From Aliiruegeria sabulilitoris (GTDB lineage: Bacteria > Pseudomonadota > Alphaproteobacteria > Rhodobacterales > Rhodobacteraceae): 64,000 nucleotides of DNA. Below, piece after piece: positions 44,700 to 54,012 of this stretch. Position 1 is the first letter of the stretch; each line of letters opens with the position of its first letter. The position numbers were made by a program, and so were the translations under genes. The stretch spans positions 1-64,000 of the forward strand of contig NZ_LOAS01000026.1 of assembly GCF_001558155.1 (NCBI RefSeq). The letters run 5' to 3'. Below the pieces are notes generated by a model. That model ran no database searches, had not been told where the DNA came from, and worked only from the letters and a program-made list of their open reading frames with translations.

Positions 44700-46844
44700 T
44701 CAGGCGGCGGTGTCGCGCTTCTTGCTGATGATCTTCATGATCTCCTGCGCGGACGCCGGGATATTGGTGCCCGGGCCGAAGATCGCGGAGACGCCGGCAT
44801 TGTAGAGGAACTCGTAGTCCTGATGCGGGATGACCCCGCCGCAGATCACGATGATGTCCTCGGCGCCTTGTTTCTTCAGCTCCTCGACGAGGCGCGGGGC
44901 CAGCGTCTTGTGGCCAGCGGCCAGCGAGGAGATGCCAACGATATGCACGTCGTTGTCGATGGCGTCCTGCGCGGCTTCTTCCGGGGTCTGGAAGAGCGGG
45001 CCTACATCGACGTCGAAGCCGATATCGGCATAGGCCGTGGCGATCACCTTGGCGCCGCGGTCATGGCCGTCCTGGCCCATCTTGACCACGAGCATCCGCG
45101 GACGACGGCCTTCCTTTTCGGCGAATTCCTCGATCGATTTCTGGATCGCGGTGAACTCGTCGTCGCCCTCGTAAGCAGCACCATAGACACCCGAGAGCGT
45201 CTTGATCTCGGCCCGATGGCGGCCGAACACCTTCTCCATTGCCATGCTGATCTCCCCAACGGATGCCCGGGCGCGGGCGGCGTCGACGGCAGCCTCCAGC
45301 AGGTTGCCACCTTCCGTGGTCCGGCGCGTGATCTCCTCGAGTGCGGCTTGGCAGGCAGCCTCGTCCCGCGTCGAACGCATCTTTTCGAGACGCTCGATCT
45401 GCGACTTGCGGACCGCGACGTTGTCGACATCGAGGATCTCGAGATCGTCTTCCTTGGCAAGCTTGTGCTTGTTGACGCCAACGATGACTTCCTCGCCGCG
45501 GTCGATCATCGACTGGCGCTTAGCCGCCGATTCCTCGATGCGCAGCTTGGGCATGCCGGAGTTGACAGCGGCTGTCATGCCGCCCAGTTCCTCGACCTCT
45601 TCCATCAGGGCCCAGGCTTTCTCGATCAGCTCGTTGGTCAGCGCCTCCACGTAGTAGGAGCCGGCGAGCGGATCGACCACCTTGGTCACCTGCGTCTCTT
45701 CCTGAAGGATGATCTGGGTGTTCCGCGCGATGCGGGCCGAGAAATCGGTCGGCAGCGCGATGGCCTCGTCGAGCGCGTTTGTGTGCAACGACTGGGTGCC
45801 GCCGAGCGCGGCCGACATCGCCTCATAGGCGGTCCGGATCACGTTGTTATAGGGGTCCTGCTCGGCCAGCGACACGCCGGAGGTCTGGCAGTGGGTCCGC
45901 AGCATCTTGGAACGCGGGTCCTTGGCGCCGAGATCGGTCATCACCCGCGACCATAGCGTCCGCGCGGCCCGCAGTTTGGCGATCTCCATGAAGAAGTTCA
46001 TGCCCATGCAGAAGAAGAAGGACAGCCGACCGGCGAACTTGTCGACCGGCATGCCGGCCTTGATCGCGGTGCGCACGTATTCGCGACCGTCGGCCAGCGT
46101 GAAGGCAAGCTCCTGCACCAGGTCCGCGCCGGCTTCCTGCATGTGGTAGCCGGAGATCGAGATCGAGTTGAACTTCGGCATCTCGTTGGCGGTATATTCA
46201 ATGATGTCGCCAATGATCCGCATAGAAGGCTCGGGCGGATAGATGTAGGTGTTGCGGACCATGAACTCCTTCAGAATGTCGTTCTGAATGGTGCCGGCCA
46301 GCACGGATTTGTCATGGCCTTGCTCTTCGCCCACGACGATGAAGTTGGCGAGAACGGGGATCACGGCGCCGTTCATGGTCATCGAGACCGAGACCTTGTC
46401 GAGCGGGATACCGTCGAAGAGGATCTTCATGTCCTCCACGCTGTCGATGGCCACACCGGCCTTGCCAACGTCACCTTCCACGCGCGGGTGGTCGGAGTCG
46501 TAACCGCGGTGCGTGGCGAGGTCGAAAGCGACGGAAACGCCCTGCTGACCGGCGGCAAGCGCACGGCGATAGAAGGCGTTGGATTCTTCTGCGGTGGAGA
46601 AACCGGCATATTGACGGATCGTCCAGGGGCGACCGGCATACATCGTTGCCTTTGGACCGCGCGTGAAGGGCTCGAAGCCCGGCAGCGACCCCATATGCGG
46701 CAGGCCCTTGATGTCCTCTTCCGTGTAGAGCGGCTTGACCTTGATGCCTTCGAGCGTTTCCCACGTCAGAGCGCCGAGCGGCTTGCCGCGCAACTCCTTC
46801 GTGGCCAGCTCAGCCCAGTCCTGTGGTGTTTTGATGTCGGTCAT
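44700..46844 (-). CDS. scpA: Methylmalonyl-CoA mutase, homodimeric type
   Basis: 714-aa adenosylcobalamin enzyme that isomerises (R)-methylmalonyl-CoA to succinyl-CoA, the last step of propionyl-CoA assimilation. The N-terminal TIM barrel ([39 protein letters not shown]-like [10 protein letters not shown]) is joined to a C-terminal cobalamin domain with DGHDRGAK, the His that replaces dimethylbenzimidazole. Single large subunit. AGGAGG lies 11 nt upstream of the ATG. Its start overlaps the sulfotransferase-like gene by 35 nt. Confidence 0.95.
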   Translation of the reverse strand: MTDIKTPQDWAELATKELRGKPLGALTWETLEGIKVKPLYTEEDIKGLPHMGSLPGFEPFTRGPKATMYAGRPWTIRQYAGFSTAEESNAFYRRALAAGQQGVSVAFDLATHRGYDSDHPRVEGDVGKAGVAIDSVEDMKILFDGIPLDKVSVSMTMNGAVIPVLANFIVVGEEQGHDKSVLAGTIQNDILKEFMVRNTYIYPPEPSMRIIGDIIEYTANEMPKFNSISISGYHMQEAGADLVQELAFTLADGREYVRTAIKAGMPVDKFAGRLSFFFCMGMNFFMEIAKLRAARTLWSRVMTDLGAKDPRSKMLRTHCQTSGVSLAEQDPYNNVIRTAYEAMSAALGGTQSLHTNALDEAIALPTDFSARIARNTQIILQEETQVTKVVDPLAGSYYVEALTNELIEKAWALMEEVEELGGMTAAVNSGMPKLRIEESAAKRQSMIDRGEEVIVGVNKHKLAKEDDLEILDVDNVAVRKSQIERLEKMRSTRDEAACQAALEEITRRTTEGGNLLEAAVDAARARASVGEISMAMEKVFGRHRAEIKTLSGVYGAAYEGDDEFTAIQKSIEEFAEKEGRRPRMLVVKMGQDGHDRGAKVIATAYADIGFDVDVGPLFQTPEEAAQDAIDNDVHIVGISSLAAGHKTLAPRLVEELKKQGAEDIIVICGGVIPHQDYEFLYNAGVSAIFGPGTNIPASAQEIMKIISKKRDTAA

Positions 46845-47763
46845 CGGGGATTGATCCTCCTGTCATGTCCATTATGCGCAGTTCGCGAGCGTCCGCGCGT
46901 TCTATAAGCGTTGCGTGGCCATTTGCGCCAGAACGAAGCCAGGCCACGTCCTCGGCATATTGCGCCACCAGCGCCTCTCGCTGATCTAAATCGAACGGCA
47001 GCCAACGTCCGTCGCTGCTGATCGGAATCGGGGCGAGATGGCCGCAATCCGCCATCACCTCGCATATATCCTCTGGCGTCGGTGCGCGCGCCTCCCAAGA
47101 GCGCACACCCGCCATGCGAACCGCGAAACCCGGAGACAGGGAATTGCCCGTCATTGCAGCCAATTGTCGCTCCGGAAGCCCGCCAAGACGCTCATAGGGC
47201 CAGACAAATAGCCGCGCCGAGGGAAAGGCGGCCGAGATCTCCTCGATCACCCGGCGCCAGCGGCGCGGTTGCGTCACCAACCGGTCAAGCACGGCACGAT
47301 CCGGCGCCGAATGCCCGTTCAGCACGGCTTGGCCCAGCAGGGAGGTCCAGAAACGGTCATAGGCGCGAATGCCCAGAACGATCCGGTCGCAGGAGCCGTG
47401 GAGCGCCGGTACGACCCGGTTCAGCCGTTCGAAAACCCAAGGGTAGAGTCGCTCCGAACGCAGGCATTCCGCGACCGTCCCCAGAAGGTTCTGTTCCGAC
47501 AGGATGAGCCGCTCCATCCCTGCCCGCGCGGCGGAATGCTGCAACACCTGCAACCGGCCACAGGAATGTCGGCCAAGCCGTTCCAGCGGCAGCGTGATCC
47601 GATCGGGACGACGTACCAGCCCCGACAGCATGCCACGCCGCGTTTGCGGCGGCGCCCAGACGGCGATCCCCTCCTGCGCAAGCAGCCGGGCATTGCTCGT
47701 CAGGAAATTCTGCATCGTCGAGGCGCCGGTCCGGTGGGCGCCGAGGTGAAGGGTTACATGCAT
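46810..47763 (-). CDS. Sulfotransferase-like P-loop protein
   Basis: 317 aa. N-terminal [19 protein letters not shown] resembles the PAPS-binding loop of sulfotransferases (5'-PSB), and [10 protein letters not shown] and [19 protein letters not shown] match strand-loop parts of the same fold (3'-PSB). No signal peptide. ATG 47763 follows the RBS-poor end of the upstream region; the frame opens much further upstream without sense. Its last 11 codons overlap the mutase start, which suggests translational coupling. Acceptor unknown; many related roseobacter genes are labelled hypothetical. Confidence 0.72.
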   Translation of the reverse strand: MHVTLHLGAHRTGASTMQNFLTSNARLLAQEGIAVWAPPQTRRGMLSGLVRRPDRITLPLERLGRHSCGRLQVLQHSAARAGMERLILSEQNLLGTVAECLRSERLYPWVFERLNRVVPALHGSCDRIVLGIRAYDRFWTSLLGQAVLNGHSAPDRAVLDRLVTQPRRWRRVIEEISAAFPSARLFVWPYERLGGLPERQLAAMTGNSLSPGFAVRMAGVRSWEARAPTPEDICEVMADCGHLAPIPISSDGRWLPFDLDQREALVAQYAEDVAWLRSGANGHATLIERADARELRIMDMTGGSIPDDRHQNTTGLG

Positions 47764-47931
47764 GTTCGCACAGGCTCCGGCTGGCACGGGCCGCCAGCCC
47801 GCACGGGTTCTCTTCCCTTGCCATAACCCACAGCCCCTTGCCGGCGCGTTAAGGATGATTGGCCGCATGCGGCTTTCGCACGATTTTCCCTTAGCTTTCC
47901 GCTTTGCCTCCCCTATATCTTTGAAGACAGC

Positions 47932-47936
47932 AGGAG
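47932..47936 (+). promoter_or_regulatory. Shine-Dalgarno site fixing TTG start of DUF4174 gene
   Basis: AGGAG lies 8 nt before TTG 47945. The next start, ATG 47966, has no such site. Confidence 0.6.
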
Positions 47937-47944
47937 AGCCCGAT

Positions 47945-48430
47945 TTGTTCCGCATCCCCCTGAGCATGTTCCTTGTTTCCGCCGCCCTCGCCGTCGCACC
48001 CCTTGCGGCAACCGCGCAGGATACGGCAGAACCGGCCGAGAACGTCGAAATACCCGCCGAACTGGAGATCCTGTCGGCCGAGCAGGTTGACCTGGCATCG
48101 TATCTCTGGACGAAACGAGTCCTGCTGGTCTTTGCCGACACGCCGGCCGATCCGCGCTTCACCAAGCAGATGCAGATGATCGAGGAACGCCCGCGCGACC
48201 TGCTCGAACGGGACGTGGTCGTGGTGACGGACACCGCGCCCGAACTGCGTTCGGACGTGCGCAAGGATCTGCGCCCGCGCGGATTCGCGCTGGTCATGGT
48301 GGACAAGGATGGTGAGATCAAGCTGCGAAAACCCGCGCCCTGGTCGACCCGCGAAATCACCCGCTCCATCGACAAGACCCCGCTCCGGCGACAGGAAATC
48401 CGCGACAGGAGCGGATCGATCGGCCAGTGA
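47945..48430 (+). CDS. DUF4174 domain secreted protein
   Basis: 161 aa, probable TTG start. Signal peptide 1-24 (LSMFLVSAALAVAPLAATA). The mature part carries a thioredoxin-like DUF4174 domain: LASYLWTKRVLLVFADTPADPRF, ERDVVVVTDTAP, GFALVMVDKDGEIKLRKPAPWSTREI. No cysteine pair, so not a disulfide enzyme. Function unknown. Divergent from the sulfotransferase-like gene and convergent with pccA. Confidence 0.8.
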   Translation: MFRIPLSMFLVSAALAVAPLAATAQDTAEPAENVEIPAELEILSAEQVDLASYLWTKRVLLVFADTPADPRFTKQMQMIEERPRDLLERDVVVVTDTAPELRSDVRKDLRPRGFALVMVDKDGEIKLRKPAPWSTREITRSIDKTPLRRQEIRDRSGSIGQ

Positions 48431-48580
48431 AGCGGGCGGTCGGATGTCATGAACTGACCTCCGCAAAGCTTGGTTTGTTCGCCAGGACCGGCAGCGCGAC
48501 ACGCACCGAGAGGCCGCAGCGCATATGCGCCGGTTCCTTCGGTCGAGTCCGTGTCGCACTTACCATTCCCGCTCGCCTTC

Positions 48581-50578
48581 CTATTCGAATTCCATGATCA
48601 CGTCATCGACGGCGAGGCTGTCGCCCGGCCCCGCATTGATCCTGGACACGATACCCGTTTTTTCGGCACGCAGGATATTCTCCATCTTCATCGCTTCGAC
48701 GGTGCAGAGCGACTGGCCTTCCTGAACCTCGTCGCCAACCGCGACATCGAGCTTCACGATCAGCCCCGGCATCGGACAAAGCAGCAGCTTGGAGGTATCC
48801 GGCGCCACTTTCTCCGGCATCAACCGGGCAAGCGCCCCCTGAAGCGGCGTAAACACATTCACCTTCATGTCGGCGCCACGGTAGCGGATGCGGTAGCCGG
48901 AGGTGATCTTGTCGACCTTGAAGTGGTGTTTCTTGCCGGCGATATCGACCTCGGCCAGCGAGTCGCCCGGGGTCCATTTCGACTTCATCCCGATCCGGCG
49001 GTCCTCGAAGACAACCGTGGTGCCATGCTTGTTGGCTTCCACCTTGATCGGAAACTCCTCGCCGTCGACCGAGACGATCCACTCCGTGCCGATCTTGCGC
49101 TTGTGGTTATCCATCGTGCCGGAAATCCGTGTCCGCCGGATCTCGGCAACGCGGAACATGCCGGCGGCGCAGGCGGCGACCCGTTTCTTGCCGGCCTCGC
49201 TCAGTTCCACCCCGTTGAACCCTTCGGGATATTCCTCGTCGATGAAAGCGGTGGTGATATTGCCGTCAATGAAACGCTGATGGTCCATCACCGCCGACAG
49301 GAACGGGATGTTATGGCCAATCCCTTCCACTTCGAACGCATCCAGCGCGTCGCGCATGTGGTCGATCGCCTTGGCCCGGGTTGGCCCCCAGGTGCAGAGC
49401 TTGGCAATCATCGGGTCATAGAACATCGAGATCTCGCCGCCCTCATAGACGCCGGTATCGTTGCGCACCCCCTTTTCATGCGTCGCCGCTTCTGCGGGCG
49501 GGCGGTAACGGGTCAGCCGGCCGATGGAGGGCAGGAAACCGCGATAGGGATCTTCGGCATAAAGCCGGCTCTCGATGGCCCAGCCCTTGATGCCGACATC
49601 CTCCTGCTCGATACCCAGCTCCTCCCCGGCAGCGACGCGGATCATCTGTTCCACGAGGTCGACATCGGTGGTCAGTTCGGTCACCGGATGCTCCACCTGC
49701 AGGCGGGTGTTCATCTCGAGGAAATAGAAATTCCTGTCACCATCGACGATGAATTCCACCGTCCCGGCCGAGCTGTAATTCACTGCCTTGGCAAGCGCGC
49801 AGGCCTGGTTGCCCATCGCCGCCCGCGTCTCCGGGTCGAGGAAGGGACTCGGGGCCTCCTCGATCACCTTCTGGTTGCGCCGCTGGATCGAGCACTCGCG
49901 CTCGTTGAGATAGATGCAGTTGCCGTGCTTGTCGGCCAGGACCTGAATCTCGATATGGCGCGGCTGGGTGATGAATTTCTCGATAAAAATCCGGTCATCG
50001 CCAAAACTCGCCGCTGCTTCGTTCTTGGAGCTTTGGAACCCCTGGCGCGCCTCGGCGTCGTTCCAGGCGATCCGCATACCCTTGCCGCCGCCCCCCGCGG
50101 AGGCCTTGATCATCACCGGATAGCCGATCTCGCCCGCGATCTTCACCGCCTCCTCGGCATCCCCGATCAGGCCCATATAGCCGGGCACGGTGGAGACGCC
50201 GGCCTCCAGAGCGAGCTTCTTGGAGGTGATCTTGTCACCCATTGCCTCGATGGCCGAGGCCGGCGGGCCGACAAAGGCCACGCCCTCGGCTTCCAGCGCC
50301 TCGGCAAATTTGCGGTTCTCACTGAGAAACCCATAGCCCGGATGCACGGCCTCGGCCCCGCTCTGGCGGATCGCGTCCATCACCTTGTCGATGACGATAT
50401 AGGACTGGTTCACGGGCGCCGGCCCGATATGCACCGCCTCATCCGCCATCTGCACATGCAGCGCGTTACGGTCCGCATCCGAATAGATGGCGACCGTCTT
50501 GATCCCCATCTTCTGTGCGCTCTTGATCACCCGGCAGGCGATCTCGCCCCGGTTCGCAATCAGCAGCTTCTTGAACAT
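48581..50578 (-). CDS. pccA: Propionyl-CoA carboxylase alpha subunit (biotin carboxylase + BCCP)
   Basis: 665 aa. Biotin carboxylase domain (1-450): KLLIANRGEIACRVI, ATP-grasp loop ASAGGGGKGMRI, EMNTRLQVEHPVTE. A central BT (linker) domain follows, then a biotinyl carrier domain with AMKMEN, whose Lys is biotinylated, near residue 630. Makes (S)-methylmalonyl-CoA with PccB. ATG 50578 with GGAG before it. Separated from pccB by three small genes. A TTGCAAAT half-site lies 52 bp upstream. Confidence 0.95.
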   Translation of the reverse strand: MFKKLLIANRGEIACRVIKSAQKMGIKTVAIYSDADRNALHVQMADEAVHIGPAPVNQSYIVIDKVMDAIRQSGAEAVHPGYGFLSENRKFAEALEAEGVAFVGPPASAIEAMGDKITSKKLALEAGVSTVPGYMGLIGDAEEAVKIAGEIGYPVMIKASAGGGGKGMRIAWNDAEARQGFQSSKNEAAASFGDDRIFIEKFITQPRHIEIQVLADKHGNCIYLNERECSIQRRNQKVIEEAPSPFLDPETRAAMGNQACALAKAVNYSSAGTVEFIVDGDRNFYFLEMNTRLQVEHPVTELTTDVDLVEQMIRVAAGEELGIEQEDVGIKGWAIESRLYAEDPYRGFLPSIGRLTRYRPPAEAATHEKGVRNDTGVYEGGEISMFYDPMIAKLCTWGPTRAKAIDHMRDALDAFEVEGIGHNIPFLSAVMDHQRFIDGNITTAFIDEEYPEGFNGVELSEAGKKRVAACAAGMFRVAEIRRTRISGTMDNHKRKIGTEWIVSVDGEEFPIKVEANKHGTTVVFEDRRIGMKSKWTPGDSLAEVDIAGKKHHFKVDKITSGYRIRYRGADMKVNVFTPLQGALARLMPEKVAPDTSKLLLCPMPGLIVKLDVAVGDEVQEGQSLCTVEAMKMENILRAEKTGIVSRINAGPGDSLAVDDVIMEFE

Positions 50579-51014
50579 GCTCCAACCCCTCCCATTGGAC
50601 CCTCGGCCACTCCCTCTGCGGCCGGTCCCTTGCAAATATCCCGGTAAAGACCACCGGCGCTCCTCGCCCCCGTGGCCTCGTCTGTTCTCCCGGCACGGCC
50701 ATGGCGCCGCGCCGACTTGTAATTTCTGGTTGCTCCGTCGCGCGGCGTCGTCCGGCCGCGCCCCGATACCGGCAATTCCCGGCCCCTGTTATCCAAAGCG
50801 GCCGCCGGAGCGAAAAAAGGCAGCCGTGCAATGCGATTGCGCGGCCGCCGAAAGTCGGAAGGGGTACTTCTATAGATCCCGGAGACGGTGTTTGACGTGG
50901 GATGCACCGTATCCGCGCCCTTGGTGCCCCGAAACGCCGATTCCCAAAAGCCTGCAATTGCCGGGACCATCGGATAGGCCGGTTCCTGCCACAGTTTCAG
51001 GGAGTTCGGCAAAA
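50579..51014. other. pccA upstream region without a gene
   Basis: 436 bp. No reading frame with a ribosome-binding site or family features. It should hold the pccA promoter; CTTGCAAA at 50629-50636 resembles one half of a PccR site (7 of 8). A TATAGA at about 50870 is a weak -10 candidate on the minus strand. Confidence 0.5.
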
Positions 51015-51416
51015 TCACGCCCAGTCCTCCCCGTCCTCGGGCCCGTCCTCGGGGTCATCGATGATCTCGAACCTGTCCAGCACCTCAGGAAAGCTCCGCT
51101 GAATCACCTTGAGATCCGCCTTGAGCAGGGCCTCGTAGCTTTCGGGATCGAACGGCTCCTCGGCCGCCACGATCTCGCGGCCAAAGAGCCAGTTCAGCCG
51201 CCCCGCATCCAGGTTGCCACGCTCGAAGGGCGCGTCGCCGAAATTCTCCAGGATGGCATTGAGAAAAGCCGCATCCGCCCGCCGATCCGCGGGCTTGCGA
51301 TCGGCAAAACGCTCGCGCGCCTTGAGCGGCGTCGCACCGCCCTTGTTGGCCCGACGCAGGGTGAATTGGTAATCCGTCCCGGTCAACCGGCTGGGAAAGC
51401 CCCGATGTTTCAGCAT
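51015..51416 (-). CDS. Conserved-looking hypothetical protein in the pcc cluster
   Basis: 133 aa, cytosolic. Basic N-terminus (MLKHRGFPSRLTGTDYQFTLRR), a middle with GNLDAGRLNWLFG and a very acidic C-terminus (DDPEDGPEDGEDWA). No known domain recognised. Start preceded by AGAGGC. Lies between pccB-linked small genes and pccA, all on the minus strand. Might be an assembly or regulatory partner of propionyl-CoA carboxylase, by location only. Confidence 0.65.
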   Translation of the reverse strand: MLKHRGFPSRLTGTDYQFTLRRANKGGATPLKARERFADRKPADRRADAAFLNAILENFGDAPFERGNLDAGRLNWLFGREIVAAEEPFDPESYEALLKADLKVIQRSFPEVLDRFEIIDDPEDGPEDGEDWA

Positions 51417-51465
51417 TCTTGCCTCTTGCTACGTTCGCGTTCCGTCGGATTTTCCGCGTGCGTCC

Positions 51466-51852
51466 TCATTGCCAGACACAGCCTCCCTCGGTCAGCAGGT
51501 AGGCGCCGATGAACATCGTCGCCTCCGGATCGTGAACGCCGCGCTGCACCGCCCTGTCCATCAAGGCGATCATGAGCTGGTCCACCTCTCCGGTTTCGGT
51601 CGCGGCCTTGACCCCTTCGATGTTGCACAGGGCGTCAATGTCATCCGCGACCTGGTCATAGCCCAACTCGCCCTCGTCATCTCCGATCCGGGGCGTCACA
51701 TAACGCAGGGTCAGCCAGGTCTCGCCGCCCGCCTGCGTTTCCACGATCCGGTCGAGGAATTCCACCGACAGCCCGGATGGCGTCACCACCTCCTTGGCCT
51801 GAAGCGCCCCCGCGCCCGCCAAAACCGCAATAGCTGCCATCCACCGCTTCAT
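51466..51852 (-). CDS. Secreted small protein in the pccB operon
   Basis: 128 aa. Signal peptide 1-19 (MAAIAVLAGAGALQA), mature part with IVETQAGGETWLTLRYVTPRI and two Cys (LCNIEG, GGCVW) that may pair. Start overlaps the upstream small gene (ATGA). No family recognised with confidence. An exported protein inside a carboxylase operon is unexpected. Confidence 0.68.
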   Translation of the reverse strand: MKRWMAAIAVLAGAGALQAKEVVTPSGLSVEFLDRIVETQAGGETWLTLRYVTPRIGDDEGELGYDQVADDIDALCNIEGVKAATETGEVDQLMIALMDRAVQRGVHDPEATMFIGAYLLTEGGCVWQ

Positions 51853-52331
51853 CCGCCTTGCCCCCCGGCATTCTTAACCCAACGACGCCGCTTCTCCGGC
51901 GCTTCCAGAACGGAGGCGATCCGCGCCTCCAACCCATCCCGGTCAAACCGGGCGGCCGCAACGCGCCCACCGGCCCGAACGCGCAATCCCACCTCGCAGG
52001 ACACCACCTCGACCACCGGCGAGAACCCCCGTTGCCCTTGCAGCGCGCGCCACATGTCCTGCCGCACCTGCTGTGCAATCCGCTCGCGCCCCGCCGCCGG
52101 AAGCGTCGTTTCCGCGACCACGTCGAAGCGCTCCGGCAAATGCCGCGCCAAAACGAGCCGCGCACCGTCGCGCCGTACATGCCATCGACCCCGGCTCACA
52201 TCCGCTCTCCCGACTTCGCCACCGCGATGTTCAAACCGAGCCTTTTCATCCGACGTGACCTGCCCTTCCTCTTTCCACAAATTCCCTGGGGGCTCGGGGA
52301 GCAGCGCCCCCCGTCCCAGCCTCCACCTCAC
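51849..52331 (-). CDS. Hypothetical protein translationally coupled to pccB
   Basis: Up to 160 aa. GTG 52331 overlaps the pccB stop (GTGA). A middle section repeats Arg- and Val-rich strands ([56 protein letters not shown]). No domain recognised. The first ~25 residues look non-conserved and an internal start is possible. Followed by the secreted gene with an ATGA overlap. Confidence 0.6.
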   Translation of the reverse strand: MRWRLGRGALLPEPPGNLWKEEGQVTSDEKARFEHRGGEVGRADVSRGRWHVRRDGARLVLARHLPERFDVVAETTLPAAGRERIAQQVRQDMWRALQGQRGFSPVVEVVSCEVGLRVRAGGRVAAARFDRDGLEARIASVLEAPEKRRRWVKNAGGQGG

Positions 52332-53860
52332 AGCGGAATGTTATTGTGCTTCTTCCAGGGCATGGCCACTTTCTTGTTCCTCAGCGAGGCAAAGGCCCGC
52401 GCCACCCGGAGCCGTGTCCGGCGCGGCTGGATCACCTCGTCGATGAAGCCGCGCTCTGCCGCCACGAAGGGATTGGCAAAGCGATCTTCGTATTCCGCCG
52501 TGAGCGCGGCGATCTTCTCCGCGTCGCCCAGTTCCGAGCGATGCAGGATCTCGACCGCTCCCTTGGCGCCCATCACCGCGATTTCCGCCGTTGGCCAGGC
52601 ATAGTTGATATCGCCTTTCAGATGCTTGGAGGACATCACGTCATAAGCGCCGCCATAGGCCTTGCGGGTGATTACCGTCACTTTCGGCACCGTCGCCTCG
52701 CCAAAGGCAAAGAGCAGCTTGGCGCCGTGCTTGATCACCCCGCCATATTCCTGGTCCGTCCCCGGCATGAAGCCCGGCACATCGACCAGCGTCAGGATCG
52801 GGATCTCGAACGCATCGCAGAACCGCACGAAACGGGCCGCCTTCTTGGAACTGTCGATGTCCAGGCATCCCGCCAGCACCATCGGCTGGTTGGCCACCAC
52901 GCCGGTCGTCTGCCCTTCGATACGAATGAAGCCGGTGATGATGTTCTTCGCGTGCTCCTCCTGAACCTCGAAGAAATCCCCCTCGTCGGCGACCTTCAGG
53001 ATCAGCTCCTTCATGTCATACGGCGTATGCGCATTGTCCGGAATCAACGTGTCGAGACTGTCATCGGTCCGGTTCGGATCGTCGAAGAAGGGCCGCACCG
53101 GCGCTTTCTGCTTGTTGTTGAGCGGCAGGAAATCGAAGAGCCGCCGGATCTCCACCAGCGCTTCCACATCATTTTCGAACGCCCCGTCCGCCACCGAGGA
53201 TTTCCGCGTATGGGTCGAGGCCCCGCCAAGCTCCTCGGCCGTCACCACCTCGTTGGTCACCGTCTTCACCACGTCGGGACCGGTGACGAACATGTAGGAG
53301 GTGTCCTTCACCATGAAGATGAAATCCGTCATCGCCGGGCTGTAGACCGCGCCACCCGCGCAGGGCCCCATGATCACCGAGATCTGCGGGATGATGCCGG
53401 AGGCCTCGATATTGCGCTGGAATACCTCGGCATAGCCGGCAAGGCTGTCCACGCCCTCCTGGATTCGCGCACCGCCGGAATCGTTGAGCCCGATCACCGG
53501 CGCACCGTTCTGCACCGCCATATCCATGATCTTGCAGATCTTCTGCGCGTGGCTCTCCGACAGCGATCCACCGAAAACCGTGAAATCCTGGCTAAAAACA
53601 TAGACAAGCCGGCCGTTGATCGTCCCCCAGCCGGTCACGACACCATCGCCCGCGGGCTTCTCGTCCTCCATCCCGAATTCGGTGCAGCGATGGGTAACGA
53701 ACATGTCGAATTCTTCGAAGGACCCCTCGTCCAGCAGCAGGTCGATCCGCTCTCGCGCGGTCAGTTTGCCTTTCTTGTGCTGGTTGTCGATACGGCGCTG
53801 CCCCCCACCAAGCCGGGCGGATGCACGACGGCTTTCCAGCTCCTCAAGAATCTCTCTCAT
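52328..53860 (-). CDS. pccB: Propionyl-CoA carboxylase beta subunit (carboxyltransferase)
   Basis: 510-aa crotonase-fold carboxyltransferase. N- and C-domains with [52 protein letters not shown] and AYGGAYDVM. Transfers CO2 from PccA biotin to propionyl-CoA. ATG 53860; the frame extends to 53950. First gene of its operon. TTTGCAAA (53933-53940) sits 73 bp upstream. Confidence 0.96.
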   Translation of the reverse strand: MREILEELESRRASARLGGGQRRIDNQHKKGKLTARERIDLLLDEGSFEEFDMFVTHRCTEFGMEDEKPAGDGVVTGWGTINGRLVYVFSQDFTVFGGSLSESHAQKICKIMDMAVQNGAPVIGLNDSGGARIQEGVDSLAGYAEVFQRNIEASGIIPQISVIMGPCAGGAVYSPAMTDFIFMVKDTSYMFVTGPDVVKTVTNEVVTAEELGGASTHTRKSSVADGAFENDVEALVEIRRLFDFLPLNNKQKAPVRPFFDDPNRTDDSLDTLIPDNAHTPYDMKELILKVADEGDFFEVQEEHAKNIITGFIRIEGQTTGVVANQPMVLAGCLDIDSSKKAARFVRFCDAFEIPILTLVDVPGFMPGTDQEYGGVIKHGAKLLFAFGEATVPKVTVITRKAYGGAYDVMSSKHLKGDINYAWPTAEIAVMGAKGAVEILHRSELGDAEKIAALTAEYEDRFANPFVAAERGFIDEVIQPRRTRLRVARAFASLRNKKVAMPWKKHNNIPL

Positions 53861-53932
53861 TCTCCGTCCCCCTGATATCCTCGCACTGTGGTAGCGCTCC
53901 TCGGCGGAGAACGGAAAGACTGTTTTAGAAAA

Positions 53933-53980
53933 TTTGCAAATTCTTGGCAATCACATGAATGCAAATTGAATTATTGCAAA
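53933..53980. promoter_or_regulatory. Cluster of TTTGCAAA-type sites between pccB and the MFS gene
   Basis: TTTGCAAA (53933-53940), a degenerate TTGGCAAT (about 53944-53951), AATGCAAA (53958-53965) and ATTGCAAA (53973-53980) in an otherwise AT-rich divergent region. PccR of R. sphaeroides is reported to bind a repeated TTTGCAAA motif at propionyl-CoA genes. Spacing here is 25 and 15 bp between GCAA cores, so match to the published spacing is imperfect. Confidence 0.6.
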
Positions 53981-54012
53981 CTAGCCACTTCCTGCCAAAA
54001 CACGAACGCAAC

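Noticed and set aside
48470-50647. 725-aa plus-strand frame opposite pccA
   Set aside because: Shadow frame; the biotin carboxylase motifs are on the minus strand.
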